Notes: generated by a model from the sequence alone, not told the origin. 51,797 nucleotides of DNA from an uncultured Acidobacteriota bacterium (GCA_937888435.1 CALAQS010000277.1:1-51797), one strand, 5' to 3'; shown: positions 1-10,342, numbered from the stretch's first letter. Program-made: numbers and translations.

Positions 1-160
1 GGATCGCGACGACGATGGGGACGCGCGCGACGTAGTCGTTCGAGAGGTTGTTCTCTCCATACGTGAAGACGATCCAGGCCATTCGCGCGGGTGCGAGCAG
101 CGCGAGCGCGATCGCGAGGGCCTTCGCGCCTCGGGAAACGGACCGCTCGTCTCCGCTCAC
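1..160 (-). CDS. Membrane protein, N-terminal part only (runs off the window)
   Basis: An open frame on the minus strand starts at a GTG (160-158) that overlaps the stop of the delta' gene in a GTGA arrangement, and stays open to the window edge (53 codons). The visible protein has a short polar start and then a hydrophobic Ala/Leu segment (about residues 13-35, ending near MAWIVFTYG), followed by a polar stretch (ENNLSNDYVAR) and a second hydrophobic segment beginning at the edge. This fits the N-terminus of a polytopic membrane protein, perhaps a glycosyltransferase or mannosyltransferase type, but no diagnostic motif lies in the window. The overlap suggests it is the third gene of a tmk-holB operon. 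Confidence 0.5.
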   Translation of the reverse strand, partial: MSGDERSVSRGAKALAIALALLAPARMAWIVFTYGENNLSNDYVARVPIVVAI

Positions 161-1104
161 AGCCCGAGCGCGAACGCTTCCGTCGCGAGCTTCACGTTGC
201 GGCGCGAGTCCGTGAGGCTCGCGGCGAGGGCGAGAGCGCCGGACGCCGCGTCGAGGAGGTCGGCAGCCGGAGCCGTGCCAAGGCGCGCGAGGTCGGCGAA
301 GCGCTCGCGGAAGAGGATGTGGCGGCCGGCGGGATCGACGGGCGCAGCCGCGGCGTCGCGCAGGAGCTGCGCGAGGAGCTGGAGGCGGCGCACGGCCTCG
401 GGGCCGTCGTCGGCTCCGAGGAGCGTTCCTAAGGCGAGCGACCAGGACAAGGAGCGCGTGAGGAAAACCCCGGAGACGGCCTCGAGGAGCGCGTCGCGCG
501 TGGCGCGCGCACCGGCCACGTCCAGCTCGGCGGCTTCGTCCGCGTCGTGCGGCGCGAAGGCCGCGCGCGCCTCGGCTTCTTCCTCACCCATGCCGCGGCC
601 CCTCAGGGCGGCGGCCGTTTCTTCGCGCGTGGCGCCCGGGACGGGCCGGAGCGCGACGCGCGAGAGGATCGTGGACGGGAGGAGGCGCGGGCGCGTGGCG
701 GTGAGGATGAAGCGCGTCTTCGTGGGAGGCTCCTCGAGGATCTTCAGGAGCGCGCTGAAGGCCGCACTCTCCGTGCGGTCCACGTCGAGGAAGACGACGG
801 CGCGCCGCTGCGCCTCGTAGGGAAAGCGCGTCGCGTCGGCGGCGACCGCGCGCACGAGTGCGGTCGGCAGCGTCGTCTCCTTGCCGTCGGTCTCCTCGAA
901 CGGCGGGGGGTTGACGCGGCGCCGCCTCTCGGGAGCGACGACCATGAGGTCGGGATGCTCGCGCCGGAACACGCGGCGCGCGGCGGGAGATTCGGGGTCG
1001 AAGCCGGGTCCGCAGACGACCTCGGCCGCGGCCTCGATCGCCAGTGTTTCGAGTCGGCGGCTGCCCGGCCCGGAGAGGAGGACGACCGGAGCGCTTGCGC
1101 TCAT
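157..1104 (-). CDS. holB: DNA polymerase III delta' subunit (clamp loader)
   Basis: This 315-residue protein resembles the delta' subunit, part of the clamp-loader ATPase that puts the sliding clamp on primed DNA. Visible family marks are the AAA+ core with VVFLDVDRT (Walker B/sensor region), ALLKILEEPP, and TRFILTATRPRLLPSTILSRV. These match the canonical block that ends in the SRC motif, but here Cys is replaced by Val. The N-terminal P-loop is degenerate (GPGSRRLE, no GK[ST]), as expected for a non-hydrolysing delta'. Only one Cys is visible, so the four-Cys zinc module of many delta' proteins is absent. The start ATG overlaps the tmk stop by 4 nt (ATGA), the usual tmk-holB pairing. Confidence rests on context plus the EEPP and SR motifs. 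Confidence 0.85.
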   Translation of the reverse strand: MSASAPVVLLSGPGSRRLETLAIEAAAEVVCGPGFDPESPAARRVFRREHPDLMVVAPERRRRVNPPPFEETDGKETTLPTALVRAVAADATRFPYEAQRRAVVFLDVDRTESAAFSALLKILEEPPTKTRFILTATRPRLLPSTILSRVALRPVPGATREETAAALRGRGMGEEEAEARAAFAPHDADEAAELDVAGARATRDALLEAVSGVFLTRSLSWSLALGTLLGADDGPEAVRRLQLLAQLLRDAAAAPVDPAGRHILFRERFADLARLGTAPAADLLDAASGALALAASLTDSRRNVKLATEAFALGL

Positions 1105-1754
1105 CGGCGCCTCGTCGCGCGCGGGCGGCGCGGGATGAAGAGGGCCTCGAGGTCTTTTTCGAGGCGTGCGAACACGGCGTCGGGCGTTCCGCTCGCGTCA
1201 AGCACGCGAAATCGGTGCGGCTCGCTCCGGGCACGGCGGCGATACGCGGTCCTCACGCGGCGGTGGAAAGCGATCTCCTCGCGCTCGAACTTGTCGATGC
1301 CGGCGCCGCCCCGCCGCGCGACGCGTGCGAGCGCGGTTTCGACGGGGCAATCGAAAAGATACGTGCGGTCGGGAACGCGAGGGCACCAGCGGCGGTGAAG
1401 CGCGTCGACGGCCGCTTCGCCGAGTCCGCGGCCGGCGCCCTGGTACGCGCGCGATGAGTCGATATATCGGTCGCACAGGACGTCCGTGCCCTCGGCGAGG
1501 GCCGGCTCGATCAGCTCGAGGACGTGCTGCCGCCGGTCGGCGACCATGAGGAGCAGCTCGGCGCCCGGCTCGACGTTCTCGCGCGCGTGGAGGAGGGCAT
1601 GGCGGAGACGCTGGCCGAGCGCCGTTCCGCCGGGCTCTCGGGTCGTCAAGACGACTCGCCCGCGAGCCGCGAGCCACTCTGCCGCACGATTCAACTGGGT
1701 GGTCTTGCCGCAGCCTTCGATCCCCTCGAAAGTCAGAAAAAGTCCACGGGTCAC
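1101..1754 (-). CDS. tmk: Thymidylate kinase
   Basis: dTMP kinase makes dTDP for DNA synthesis. The P-loop is FEGIEGCGKTTQ near the N-terminus, followed by TTREPGGT, the CDRYIDSSRAYQG motif that binds dTMP, and a lid region with several Arg (RVARRGG). At 217 residues from the chosen start it is close to the family length. I chose the GTG at 1754-1752 (protein MTRGLFLTFEG) rather than the GTG six codons upstream, because it leaves the usual short lead before the P-loop. A -10-like GAGAAT (1768-1763) lies 8 nt before it, with no Shine-Dalgarno, so the mRNA may be leaderless. holB follows with a 4 nt overlap. Confidence 0.92.
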   Translation of the reverse strand: MTRGLFLTFEGIEGCGKTTQLNRAAEWLAARGRVVLTTREPGGTALGQRLRHALLHARENVEPGAELLLMVADRRQHVLELIEPALAEGTDVLCDRYIDSSRAYQGAGRGLGEAAVDALHRRWCPRVPDRTYLFDCPVETALARVARRGGAGIDKFEREEIAFHRRVRTAYRRRARSEPHRFRVLDASGTPDAVFARLEKDLEALFIPRRPRATRRR

Positions 1755-1831
1755 GACGCGGGATTCTCGCACGCAGGTTCGGCGCCTGCCTCGGAACGAA
1801 GTGGCACGCCGTTCGTATACTGAGGCAGCGC
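1755..1831. promoter_or_regulatory. Divergent promoter region tmk / PDZ-PP2C phosphatase
   Basis: This short divergent spacer holds a -10-like TATACT at 1816-1821 on the plus strand, 10 nt before the phosphatase ATG at 1832. On the minus strand GAGAAT at 1768-1763 lies 8 nt before the tmk GTG. No convincing -35 boxes or Shine-Dalgarno sequences are visible. The positions would give leaderless or nearly leaderless messages on both sides. Assignment is by eye. Confidence 0.35.
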
Positions 1832-4438
1832 ATGTCGGTTCTGACGCCGGACCCGAGCAGCCCGGAGGGCGCCGTCGGCGTAACCGGCCGCTCGCCGAGG
1901 CGCCTGCTCGTCTTCGTCGGGGTCCTCGCCTGCCTTCTTGCCGTCCTGTCCGTCGTGGACATGTTCATGGCGAAGGCCTACGACGGCGTCGTACCCGACC
2001 CGTACTCCGTGGGCGGCATCTTCGTCCGCGACCTCGTCCCCGGGGGCGCGGCCGAAAAGGCGGGTCTCAGGACCGGGGACACCGTGCTCGGCATCGGCCA
2101 CCACATGCTCAACAAGGCGGCCGAGGCGCCCGCCGAGCTGCGCCGCCACGGCGCGGGCGAGGCCGTGGACTACCTTGTCAGGCGCGGGGAGGACGTGTTC
2201 GAGACGAAGCTCATCCTCACGCCATTCCGTCTGGGTTCGGCGTTGTACTTCTACTTCGCGTTCCTCGGTCTCCTCTTCTTCGTCCTGGGGGCTTTCGTGA
2301 TCTCGCGGCGGGCGGACGACCCGGCCGTGCAGGTCTTCTACGTCCTGTGCATTCTCTTCATGCTCTTTTTCATCTGCCGGCTGCGTCCGTCCAGCTACTA
2401 CTGGATCGACTACGTCGTGCAGGTCGCCGGCACGCTCGCCCTGTTCCTTCTGCCGGCGGTATTTCTGCATTTTTTCCTCCTCTTCCCGAAGAAAAAGACG
2501 TTCCGGTTCGCCGACCGTGCACCCGGCGGAGCGCCCCCGGCGCCGTGGCTCTTCGCGCTCCAGCGTTTTCTCAATCGCTCGCCGCTGCTCCTGACTCTTC
2601 TGTACACCCTTCCGCCCGTCCTCTACGTTCTCCAGATGGCGGGCGCGAGAGGGGGCGGTCCGCGGCGGCTCATTTACGGCGCGCCCACGCTCAACTGGAT
2701 CCTTCTCGCGGACTACCTCATCCTCGGCCTCCTCGCGCTCGCGCACACGTGGTGGACGAGCGAAGACCGCGCGGCGCGCCGGCCGATCCTCGTCCTCCTG
2801 CTCGGCACCGTGGCCGGCATCGTGCCGTTCGTCGTCTTCGCCGTCTTTTTTCCGTCGCTCTTCCGCGAGGACCGGTATCTCGCGTGGGGCGTCGTCCCGA
2901 TGGCGCTCATTCCGCTCACGTTCGCGTATGCGATCGTCCGCTTCCGGCTCTTCGACGTCGAGGTCATCGTCCGCAAGTCGCTCGTGTACGCGATCCTGAC
3001 GGCCGTCGTCACGGGGTTCTACGCGCTCTGCGTCGTGGCGGGGAACGCGTTCGTCTCGACCGTCTCGTCGTCGACGCTGTTCTCGTCTCCCGCGTTCGCG
3101 TTCGGCTTCGGCCTCGTCGTCGTGCTTCTCTTCGATCCCCTGCGCAGGCGGATGCAGCGCGTCGTGGACCGCCTGTTCTTCCGCGACCGCGCGGACTTCC
3201 AGCAGGCGCTCCTGGACATGAGCCGCTCTGTCGTGTCGCAGCTCGAAAGGCCGAAGCTGCGGGCGCTCCTGACGTCGCGCACGGCCGATCTCCTGCGGCT
3301 CGAGAGCCTCGACCTCCTCCTGCCACGCGGCGAGGACGGGGCCTTCACGGACGGCTCGACCGGCGGTGGGGCCCTCCCCGCGCTTCCGATGGGGGCGGTG
3401 CTGCCCCGGCTCGTCCTCGAGAGGGGCGCTCCCGTGAGGCTCGCCGAGCTGGACGGCTGGATGCTCGACGCCGATTCCCGTGCGTTCGTGGCGGCGGCGA
3501 AGCGCCGGTTCGTCACGGTCGTCCTACCGCTCGCGACGCACGGCAAGCTCCTCGGGCTTCTCGCCGTCGGGCGCAAGCGCTCCGAGGAAGAGCTTTCCCG
3601 CGAGGACCTCGACCACTTGCTCACGATCGCGAATCAAGGCGCGCTCGGGCTCGAGGCCGCCGGCCTCCACGAGGAGCTCACGCGCCGGGCGGAGATGGAG
3701 CGCGATCTCGACATCGCGCGCGAGATCCAGACGAGCCTTTTTCCGCGCGAGCTGCCGCGCGTGCCGGGCGTGTCGTTCTTCGGCGTGAGCCGGCCGGCGC
3801 GCGTCGTGGGCGGCGACTTCTACGACTTCCTCGAGGTGGACGGCGACGTGCGCGGGGGCGGGCGACTCGGCCTCGTCGTGGGCGACGTGTCGGGCAAGTC
3901 GATCCCGGCTTCGCTCCTCATGGTCGCGGCCAAGGAGATCGTCTACGCCCGGGCGATGGCCGACCCCGATCCCGGCGTCGTGTTCCGCGAGGCGAATCGG
4001 CGCCTGTACGACATCAAGCGGCGGATGTTCGTGTCGCTCGCGTATTTCCTCCTCGACCAGAAGGCGCTCTCCCTCACCTATGCCTTCGGCGGCCAGCCAA
4101 CGCCCCTCCTCGTGCGCGCGGGCTCGGGCGTCGCGGTGGAAATTCCGGCACCCGCGAATCGCCTGCCTCTCGGCGCCTTCCGCGACGTTCCGTACGACAC
4201 CGTCACGTACTACCTCTCGCCCGGAGACCTTCTCCTCTTTTACACGGACGGCCTCAACGAGGCGATGTCCGCCGAAATGGCACCGTACGGGGACGAGAGG
4301 CTCAAGGCCTCGTTCGTCCGTCACGCAAAGCGCCCTCTGCCGGAGCTCGCCGACGAGCTTCTCGAGGACATCCGCCAGTTTACCCAGGACGCCGAGCAAT
4401 ACGACGACCAGACCTTCGTCCTGATGCGCATCGGGTGA
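1832..4438 (+). CDS. PDZ / multi-TM / GAF / PP2C (SpoIIE-type) membrane phosphatase
   Basis: An 868-residue membrane-anchored serine phosphatase of the SpoIIE/RsbU class. Order of parts: first TM segment (about 24-46), a PDZ-like domain facing outward (about 58-120, with DLVPGGAAEKAGLRTGD), then about eight further TM segments (to about 432), a GAF-like domain (about 460-620), a short coiled linker and a PP2C domain (about 630-868). Catalytic metal-site motifs are VGGDFYDF (near 660), GDVSGKSIPASLLM, LLLFYTDGLNEA and the terminal QYDDQT. Such enzymes dephosphorylate STAS anti-anti-sigma proteins, and one STAS protein is encoded at 10824. The PDZ domain suggests sensing of an envelope or peptide signal (inference). 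It stands upstream of a TPR gene in the same orientation. Confidence 0.85.
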   Translation: MSVLTPDPSSPEGAVGVTGRSPRRLLVFVGVLACLLAVLSVVDMFMAKAYDGVVPDPYSVGGIFVRDLVPGGAAEKAGLRTGDTVLGIGHHMLNKAAEAPAELRRHGAGEAVDYLVRRGEDVFETKLILTPFRLGSALYFYFAFLGLLFFVLGAFVISRRADDPAVQVFYVLCILFMLFFICRLRPSSYYWIDYVVQVAGTLALFLLPAVFLHFFLLFPKKKTFRFADRAPGGAPPAPWLFALQRFLNRSPLLLTLLYTLPPVLYVLQMAGARGGGPRRLIYGAPTLNWILLADYLILGLLALAHTWWTSEDRAARRPILVLLLGTVAGIVPFVVFAVFFPSLFREDRYLAWGVVPMALIPLTFAYAIVRFRLFDVEVIVRKSLVYAILTAVVTGFYALCVVAGNAFVSTVSSSTLFSSPAFAFGFGLVVVLLFDPLRRRMQRVVDRLFFRDRADFQQALLDMSRSVVSQLERPKLRALLTSRTADLLRLESLDLLLPRGEDGAFTDGSTGGGALPALPMGAVLPRLVLERGAPVRLAELDGWMLDADSRAFVAAAKRRFVTVVLPLATHGKLLGLLAVGRKRSEEELSREDLDHLLTIANQGALGLEAAGLHEELTRRAEMERDLDIAREIQTSLFPRELPRVPGVSFFGVSRPARVVGGDFYDFLEVDGDVRGGGRLGLVVGDVSGKSIPASLLMVAAKEIVYARAMADPDPGVVFREANRRLYDIKRRMFVSLAYFLLDQKALSLTYAFGGQPTPLLVRAGSGVAVEIPAPANRLPLGAFRDVPYDTVTYYLSPGDLLLFYTDGLNEAMSAEMAPYGDERLKASFVRHAKRPLPELADELLEDIRQFTQDAEQYDDQTFVLMRIG

Positions 4439-4499
4439 AAACTCCGGCGCCGCGAGCGCGTATCATCAAAGGGCCGCTCGTGCGGCCGTCGGAGGCTGC

Positions 4500-5945
4500 A
4501 TGTCGCTCGCGTCCCGTCGCTCCCTGCGCCCGCTCACCCTCGCCCTCGTGGTGACGGGTCTCGTGGCGGCCGGGACCGCCGCGGCGTTCTTCCTCAGGAG
4601 CCGCCGCGACGTCACGACGTCCTCCGAGCAGGCCCGGAAGGCCTACAACGAGGCACGCGAGAACGACCTGAAGATGTACGACCGCGAGGCGATCTCCGGG
4701 TACGCGACGGCGCTGCAGTACGACCCACATTTCGTCATGGCGACGCTGCGGCTCGCCGACAAGATCCGGGGGCGCGACCCAGACCGGGCGAACTCCCTCC
4801 TCGCGTCGGCGGCGCGCTCGAGGGAAGAGATCACCCCCCGCGAGCAGCTCATGCTGCGGATCTACGAGGAGCGCTGGGGGCGGCGCGACACCGCGACCCT
4901 CGGCGCGCTCTACGACGAGTACCTGCGTCGATTCCCGGACGATCCCGAAGGCTATCTGATGCGTTGCTACTTTCTGGCGAGCCAGAAGCGCACCGCCGAG
5001 GCCCTCGCGGAATACGAGCGGCTTCTCACCGTGAATCCGAACTACGCCATCGCCTACAACACGCTCGGCTACGCCAGCGCGGCGCGCGGCGACTTCGCGA
5101 AGGCCGAGGATTACCTCAAGCGCTACCGCTACCTCGCGCCGGACCAGGCGAACCCTCTCGACTCGCTCGGCGAGCTCTACGCGCTCATCGGACGGTACGA
5201 CGAAGCCGAGGACGTCCTCAAGAAGGCGCTCGCCATAAAGAGCGACTTCTTTCCCGCTTACGGCCACCTCGGGACCGTGGAGATCGGCCGGGGAAATCCG
5301 GCGAAGGCCGCTCAGTACTTTCTCAAGGCGTCGGACGAAGCCACCCAGCCCCTCGTACGCCTCGATTTCCGTTTCTACGCTTCAATCGCGCTCCTCGACG
5401 CGGGCGACGGTGCGGCCGCGCGCAAGGAGAGGGATCTCTTCGTAGCGGAAGCGGCCGGCCTCCCGCCCGGATCGGAGGCGGCGCAGCTCGGCGCCAAGAT
5501 CGCATTTTATCAGGCGGCGTTTCTCGCGATCAAGGGCGAGACGACGGGACTCGACGCCCTGCTGGTGTCCGCGGCTGTCCCCTACGAGAAAGAGCCGGAC
5601 GCCGAGAAGAAGGGCGTGGAGCAAGGCGTCGCATTGGTTCGCGGAGTCGCGGCGGCCCGGTCCGGCCGCTGCGAGGAGGCGGTGGCGCTCCTCCGGGGGA
5701 TCCAGCAGCCGGAAGGGGAGTTCGGCCTCGGAGGAACGGAGTACTACCCGGGAAAGGACTTTGGCCGCGTCCTGGCGGCCAGCTGCCTCCGCGACCTGGG
5801 ACGCAACGAGGAGGCGGAGAAAGAGCTCGAGCCGCTTCTGAAGAGGAACCCGCACTTCGCGCCCGCCGTCGCAGTCGTCGCGCGCCTGGCGCCCGGGAAG
5901 CCAGCCGCCGAAGCCCGGGCCGCCCGCGCTTCGGGCGCACCCTGA
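4500..5945 (+). CDS. Membrane-anchored TPR-repeat protein
   Basis: A 481-residue protein with an N-terminal TM anchor or uncleaved signal (about residues 12-30) followed by tetratricopeptide repeats. Clear repeat helices include AEALAEYERLLTVNPNYAIA, AYNTLGYASAARGDFAKAED, LGELYALIGRYDEAEDVLKK and LGTVEIGRGNPAKAAQYF. A later pair lies near the C-terminus (LRDLGRNEEAEKELEPLL). TPR arrays bind partner proteins, and no catalytic motif is visible. The ATG at 4500 has GGAGG 5 nt upstream. It is 61 nt downstream of the PP2C phosphatase and 7 nt upstream of the AAA+ regulator, so the three may form one signalling operon with the TPR part as a scaffold (inference). Confidence 0.8.
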   Translation: MSLASRRSLRPLTLALVVTGLVAAGTAAAFFLRSRRDVTTSSEQARKAYNEARENDLKMYDREAISGYATALQYDPHFVMATLRLADKIRGRDPDRANSLLASAARSREEITPREQLMLRIYEERWGRRDTATLGALYDEYLRRFPDDPEGYLMRCYFLASQKRTAEALAEYERLLTVNPNYAIAYNTLGYASAARGDFAKAEDYLKRYRYLAPDQANPLDSLGELYALIGRYDEAEDVLKKALAIKSDFFPAYGHLGTVEIGRGNPAKAAQYFLKASDEATQPLVRLDFRFYASIALLDAGDGAAARKERDLFVAEAAGLPPGSEAAQLGAKIAFYQAAFLAIKGETTGLDALLVSAAVPYEKEPDAEKKGVEQGVALVRGVAAARSGRCEEAVALLRGIQQPEGEFGLGGTEYYPGKDFGRVLAASCLRDLGRNEEAEKELEPLLKRNPHFAPAVAVVARLAPGKPAAEARAARASGAP

Positions 5946-5952
5946 GCCGTCG

Positions 5953-7442
<1,490 letters not shown>

Positions 7443-7446
<4 letters not shown>

Positions 7447-9704
7447 GGAGACTCCTTCCGGATCAGCCTCCCCAGGGCGACCCGATCCGGCGCCAGGAGC
7501 TCGGCGATGCGCTCGGGGTTGACGTCGGCGACGATGATCTGGCCGACTTCGGTCGTGACCTCGCGGAAGATGCCGTGGACCTTCATCTTCGCGGCCTGAT
7601 ACTGGTTGTCCTCGGTGGGGGAGACGTAGTGCACCGAGTCGATCCGGAAGCGGTGCACCAGGAAGAGGTGGACGAGGGTCATCAGACGCTTCTTGCGGAG
7701 CGCCACCGCGAAGGTGTTCTGGTCGCGGACCGAGAGGATGCTGCGGCCGCGCCGGTCGTGGATGGGGGCGAAGATGACGTTGGCGTGCTTCTCGTCCCCG
7801 CTGCCGTAGATGCCGAGCTCGAGGAGCTCCGAGCCGGCGCGGTGCGGCCGCAACTGGACGCGGAGCGTACCGGGGAGGCCGTAGTGCTGCGTCCACATCG
7901 CCAGCCACTCCTCGAGGAGCTTCTTCGGCACCTCGGTCTGCACGAGGTGCTGGTGCTGGGTCGAGCCCTTGCCCATCGCCATGGTGGTCGCCGTGCGCCC
8001 CGACGAGGCGGCCAGTGCGGCATCCGCCCGCGGCCCGCCGACGAGGGTCTGCGGCGTGCGGTACGGCGACTCGACCATGCGGAGCTTCCGCTGCAAGCGG
8101 GCGAGAGCGAGCATGCCGTCCTGCTTGAGGGCGGTCGCCAGCTCCTCGGCGGCGAGACCGTCGATCTGGTGGCCGCCATAGGTGACGAAGTTGAAAACGA
8201 AGCCCAGCTTGGCGAGCTCCTCGGGAAATCGACGCATCTCCTCGTCACTCATGCCGGTGGTGTCCCAGCTGAACGACGGCGAGAGGTTGTAGGCGAGCAT
8301 CTTGTCCGGAAACTCGGCGTGGATCGCCTCGGCGAACTTGCGGACGTCGGAGAGGTCGGCGGTCTTCGTCTCCATCCACAGCAGGTCGGTGAAGGGTGCC
8401 GCGGCGAGCGATTTTGCGATGGCGTACGGGACGCCGCCGCGGACCTGGTAGAAGCCCTCCGAAGTCCTGGCCAGCTCGCAGTCCCAGCCGACGTCGGCGC
8501 CGAGAGCGCGCGCCTTCTCGCGGGCGGCGTAGAACGAGGCGCGCGCGGCGAACCGCCGCCACTCGTCGGGGCTCATCTCCAGCGGCTCGCCCTCGCTGGC
8601 GCGGAAGTCGAGCACCTCGGCGACTGCCTCGCCGTACGTCTCGAGGCCGGCCTCGTCCTCCCACACCTCGAGGAAGCGGGAGGCGACCCCGTCGAAGGTG
8701 GCGTCGAGAGAGATCTCCTTCCCGTCCCGGTATGCCGCTGCGGCCTCCGCGGCCTGGCGCAGGAGGCCCTTGCGCTCGAGCCAGTCGGCGGCTGCGGTGT
8801 ACTCGCCTTCGGGGATGGCGTAGAGCAGATGGCCGTTGAGGTCGCGGACGCCCATCTCGTAAAAGCGCCGGATCAGCGCCAGGTAGCACGCCTTGTAGGC
8901 CGGCACTTCGAGGTTGGTGGCGCCGAGGAGGAACGGCTGGTCGCGCTCGTCGGCGCGGCCCTCGAGCAGGTTGGCCGCCTCGGCGTCCGTGCGGGCCACG
9001 ATGATGCCGGCGACCCCCATGACGTCGAGCTGGAAGCGGGCGGTGTTCAGCCGCTTGTTCTGCTCGTCCTGCCCGACCAGCACCTTGCCGCCCTGATGGC
9101 CGCACTTCTTGGTGCCCGGGCGCTGGTCTTCGATGTGGTAGCCCGGCACGCCGGACTCCACGAAGCGGCGGATCAGGTTGCGCACGTGCGGGTCACCGCC
9201 GTGGCCGGTATCGGCGTCGGCGATGATGAACGGCCGGAAGTCGTGGGCCGGCGCGGCGGCGCGCTGCGCCTCGGTCATGCGCGAGCGCAGGTACTGCTGG
9301 TTGCGGTCGGCGGTGAGCAGGGCACGCACCAGCGTGGCGGCTTCGTCGGGCACCTGGCTGAGCGGGTAGCTCGCGAGATCGGGTCCCGGGTCTTCGCTCG
9401 TTCCGCCTCTGGCGGAGATCGCCCAGCCACCCAGGTAAATCCCTTCGATCCCCATCCGCTTGATGGTCACGGCCTGCCCCGGCGAGTAGGGGCCGAAGGT
9501 GGTGATGCTCTTCCTCTGCGCGAAGAGCTGGCGCAGGCGGTCGTAAAACGCCGCGGCGGCCTCGCGCGCGACCGTGTAGTCGTGAGCGATGGTGCCGCGT
9601 TGCTCCACGACCTGGCGCGCGGTGTAGAGGCGGACGATCCCCGCGAAGCGGGGGCTGTCGAACCACCGCTGTGTGGCGGCGATTTCCTCTTCGAACGAGC
9701 TCAT
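7443..9704 (-). CDS. aceA: Isocitrate lyase, large (ICL2-like) form
   Basis: Cleaves isocitrate to glyoxylate and succinate, the first step of the glyoxylate bypass. The catalytic signature [12 protein letters not shown] is present, preceded by [12 protein letters not shown] and followed by the [14 protein letters not shown] metal/substrate block. At 753 residues it is much longer than the roughly 430-residue enterobacterial enzyme and matches the long actinobacterial ICL2 type in length, with an inserted central helical region and a C-terminal extension ([19 protein letters not shown]). The ATG at 9704 has an AGGGGG-type Shine-Dalgarno upstream. No malate synthase gene lies in this window; citrate synthase and malate dehydrogenase do. 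A weak -10 candidate, TAAACT (9736-9731), precedes it. Confidence 0.95.
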
Positions 9705-9869
9705 GGCGGGGCCCCCTATGACAGCCCTACAGTTTAGCGCCGACCGAACGGGCCGTCGGTTTTCTCGGCGACGGCTCTTTGTTTGATGGATGGCGCCGAC
9801 ACGGCCTCAAGAACCGAATTCCCGCTCTGAGGCGTTTTTGCACTTTGTAATGTTTTGTCCCATGAAAGG

Positions 9870-9884
9870 TAAGTAGTTTACTTA
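9870..9884. promoter_or_regulatory. Palindrome TAAGTA-gtt-TACTTA, candidate operator/enhancer site
   Basis: A perfect inverted repeat with 6-bp arms and a 3-bp centre in otherwise gene-free DNA. It sits between the divergent lyase gene (start at 9704) and the -24/-12 promoter at 10042. Position and symmetry fit a dimeric regulator, and the GAF-AAA+-Fis protein encoded at 5953 is a plausible binder (inference). Confidence 0.35.
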
Positions 9885-9970
9885 GAAGAGTAATATGTGT
9901 TTCTTCGGCGACAAGACCATTGATGTGACATAGTGGCTCATCGCTGGCTTGGACTGCTCGCTCACGCCAC

Positions 9971-9981
9971 TTTCTAAGAAA
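9971..9981. promoter_or_regulatory. Palindrome TTTCTAAGAAA, candidate operator
   Basis: A perfect 5+1+5 inverted repeat located 60 bp before the -24 element at 10042. It may be a second regulator site or chance in an AT-rich stretch. Confidence 0.25.
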
Positions 9982-10041
9982 TCTAATCTTTCCAACAGCT
10001 TACCTGTACTTCAGCCCCCTCGAAATTTGCCTGGGACGATG

Positions 10042-10057
10042 TGGCCCGGCACTTGCG
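10042..10057 (+). promoter_or_regulatory. Candidate sigma-54 (-24/-12) promoter
   Basis: The sequence TGGCCCGGCACTTGCG matches the sigma-54 consensus TGGCACG-N4-TTGCW in all but two positions. The invariant GG (10043-10044) and GC (10055-10056) are separated by exactly 10 nt. Transcription would begin near 10068, just upstream of the GGAGG (10073-10077) and ATG (10085) of the small ORF and ahead of the RsbW/STAS/PP2C genes. The match is clear by eye, but function is not shown. Confidence 0.5.
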
Positions 10058-10084
10058 ATGCAGACCCCAACCGGAGGCACCCAG

Positions 10085-10342
10085 ATGTTCAGCGAGGGCG
10101 GAATCAAGGCTGAGGCGACCCGCGTGTCGACGCGCACGTCGTCCGTGCCCGGGCGCTCCTCTTTTTTCGCCGCGTCCTCTTTTTCCGCATCTTTACCAGC
10201 GTCTCTCCCCGCATCGATCCGCACTTCACGCGTCGTCATGTCGCTCCTTCTCGCCGAAGCCGCCGCCTTCGCCCTCGCTGCCGCGTCGGGTAAGATCCCT
10301 GCGTTCCTCTTCATAGCGGTTCGCGCGCTCCTGACGTTCTAG
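10085..10342 (+). CDS. Small Ser/Ala-rich hypothetical protein (uncertain)
   Basis: An 85-codon frame with a strong GGAGG at 10073-10077, 7 nt before the ATG, directly behind the -24/-12 promoter. The protein begins MFSEGGIKAEATRVSTRTSS, is Ser/Ala-rich in the middle, and has a hydrophobic second half (MSLLLAEAAAFALAAASG, then AFLFIAVRALLTF) that could be a membrane segment. I do not recognise a family. It would be the first gene of the switch operon, 28 nt before the RsbW-like gene. An opposing 79-codon frame on the minus strand (10239-10000) also has a good Shine-Dalgarno, so coding on this strand is not certain. It may instead be a translated leader. Confidence 0.38.
   Translation: MFSEGGIKAEATRVSTRTSSVPGRSSFFAASSFSASLPASLPASIRTSRVVMSLLLAEAAAFALAAASGKIPAFLFIAVRALLTF

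Larger units (their letters stand above)
9705..10084. promoter_or_regulatory. AT-richer intergenic control region with palindromes
   Basis: This region between the divergent isocitrate lyase and the switch operon carries no convincing gene on the plus strand and is visibly richer in A/T than its surroundings (about 9770-10030). It holds two perfect short palindromes, TAAGTA-gtt-TACTTA (9870-9884) and TTTCT-A-AGAAA (9971-9981). They lie about 165 and 65 nt upstream of a -24/-12 promoter match at 10042, which are typical distances for enhancer-binding sites. A TTTTGCACTTTGTAA stretch around 9835-9850 could be an operator for the lyase. All are candidate sites by eye. Confidence 0.45.

Noticed and set aside
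1486-4554. A 1022-codon plus-strand frame in the phosphatase region
   Set aside because: It is a shifted frame of the real phosphatase gene, almost all Arg, Pro and Ala, with no start signal.
7575-9737. A 720-codon open frame on the plus strand opposite isocitrate lyase
   Set aside because: It lies exactly antisense to a well-supported enzyme, has a low-complexity V/E/R-rich translation, and no Shine-Dalgarno or family motif. High GC makes such antisense frames common.
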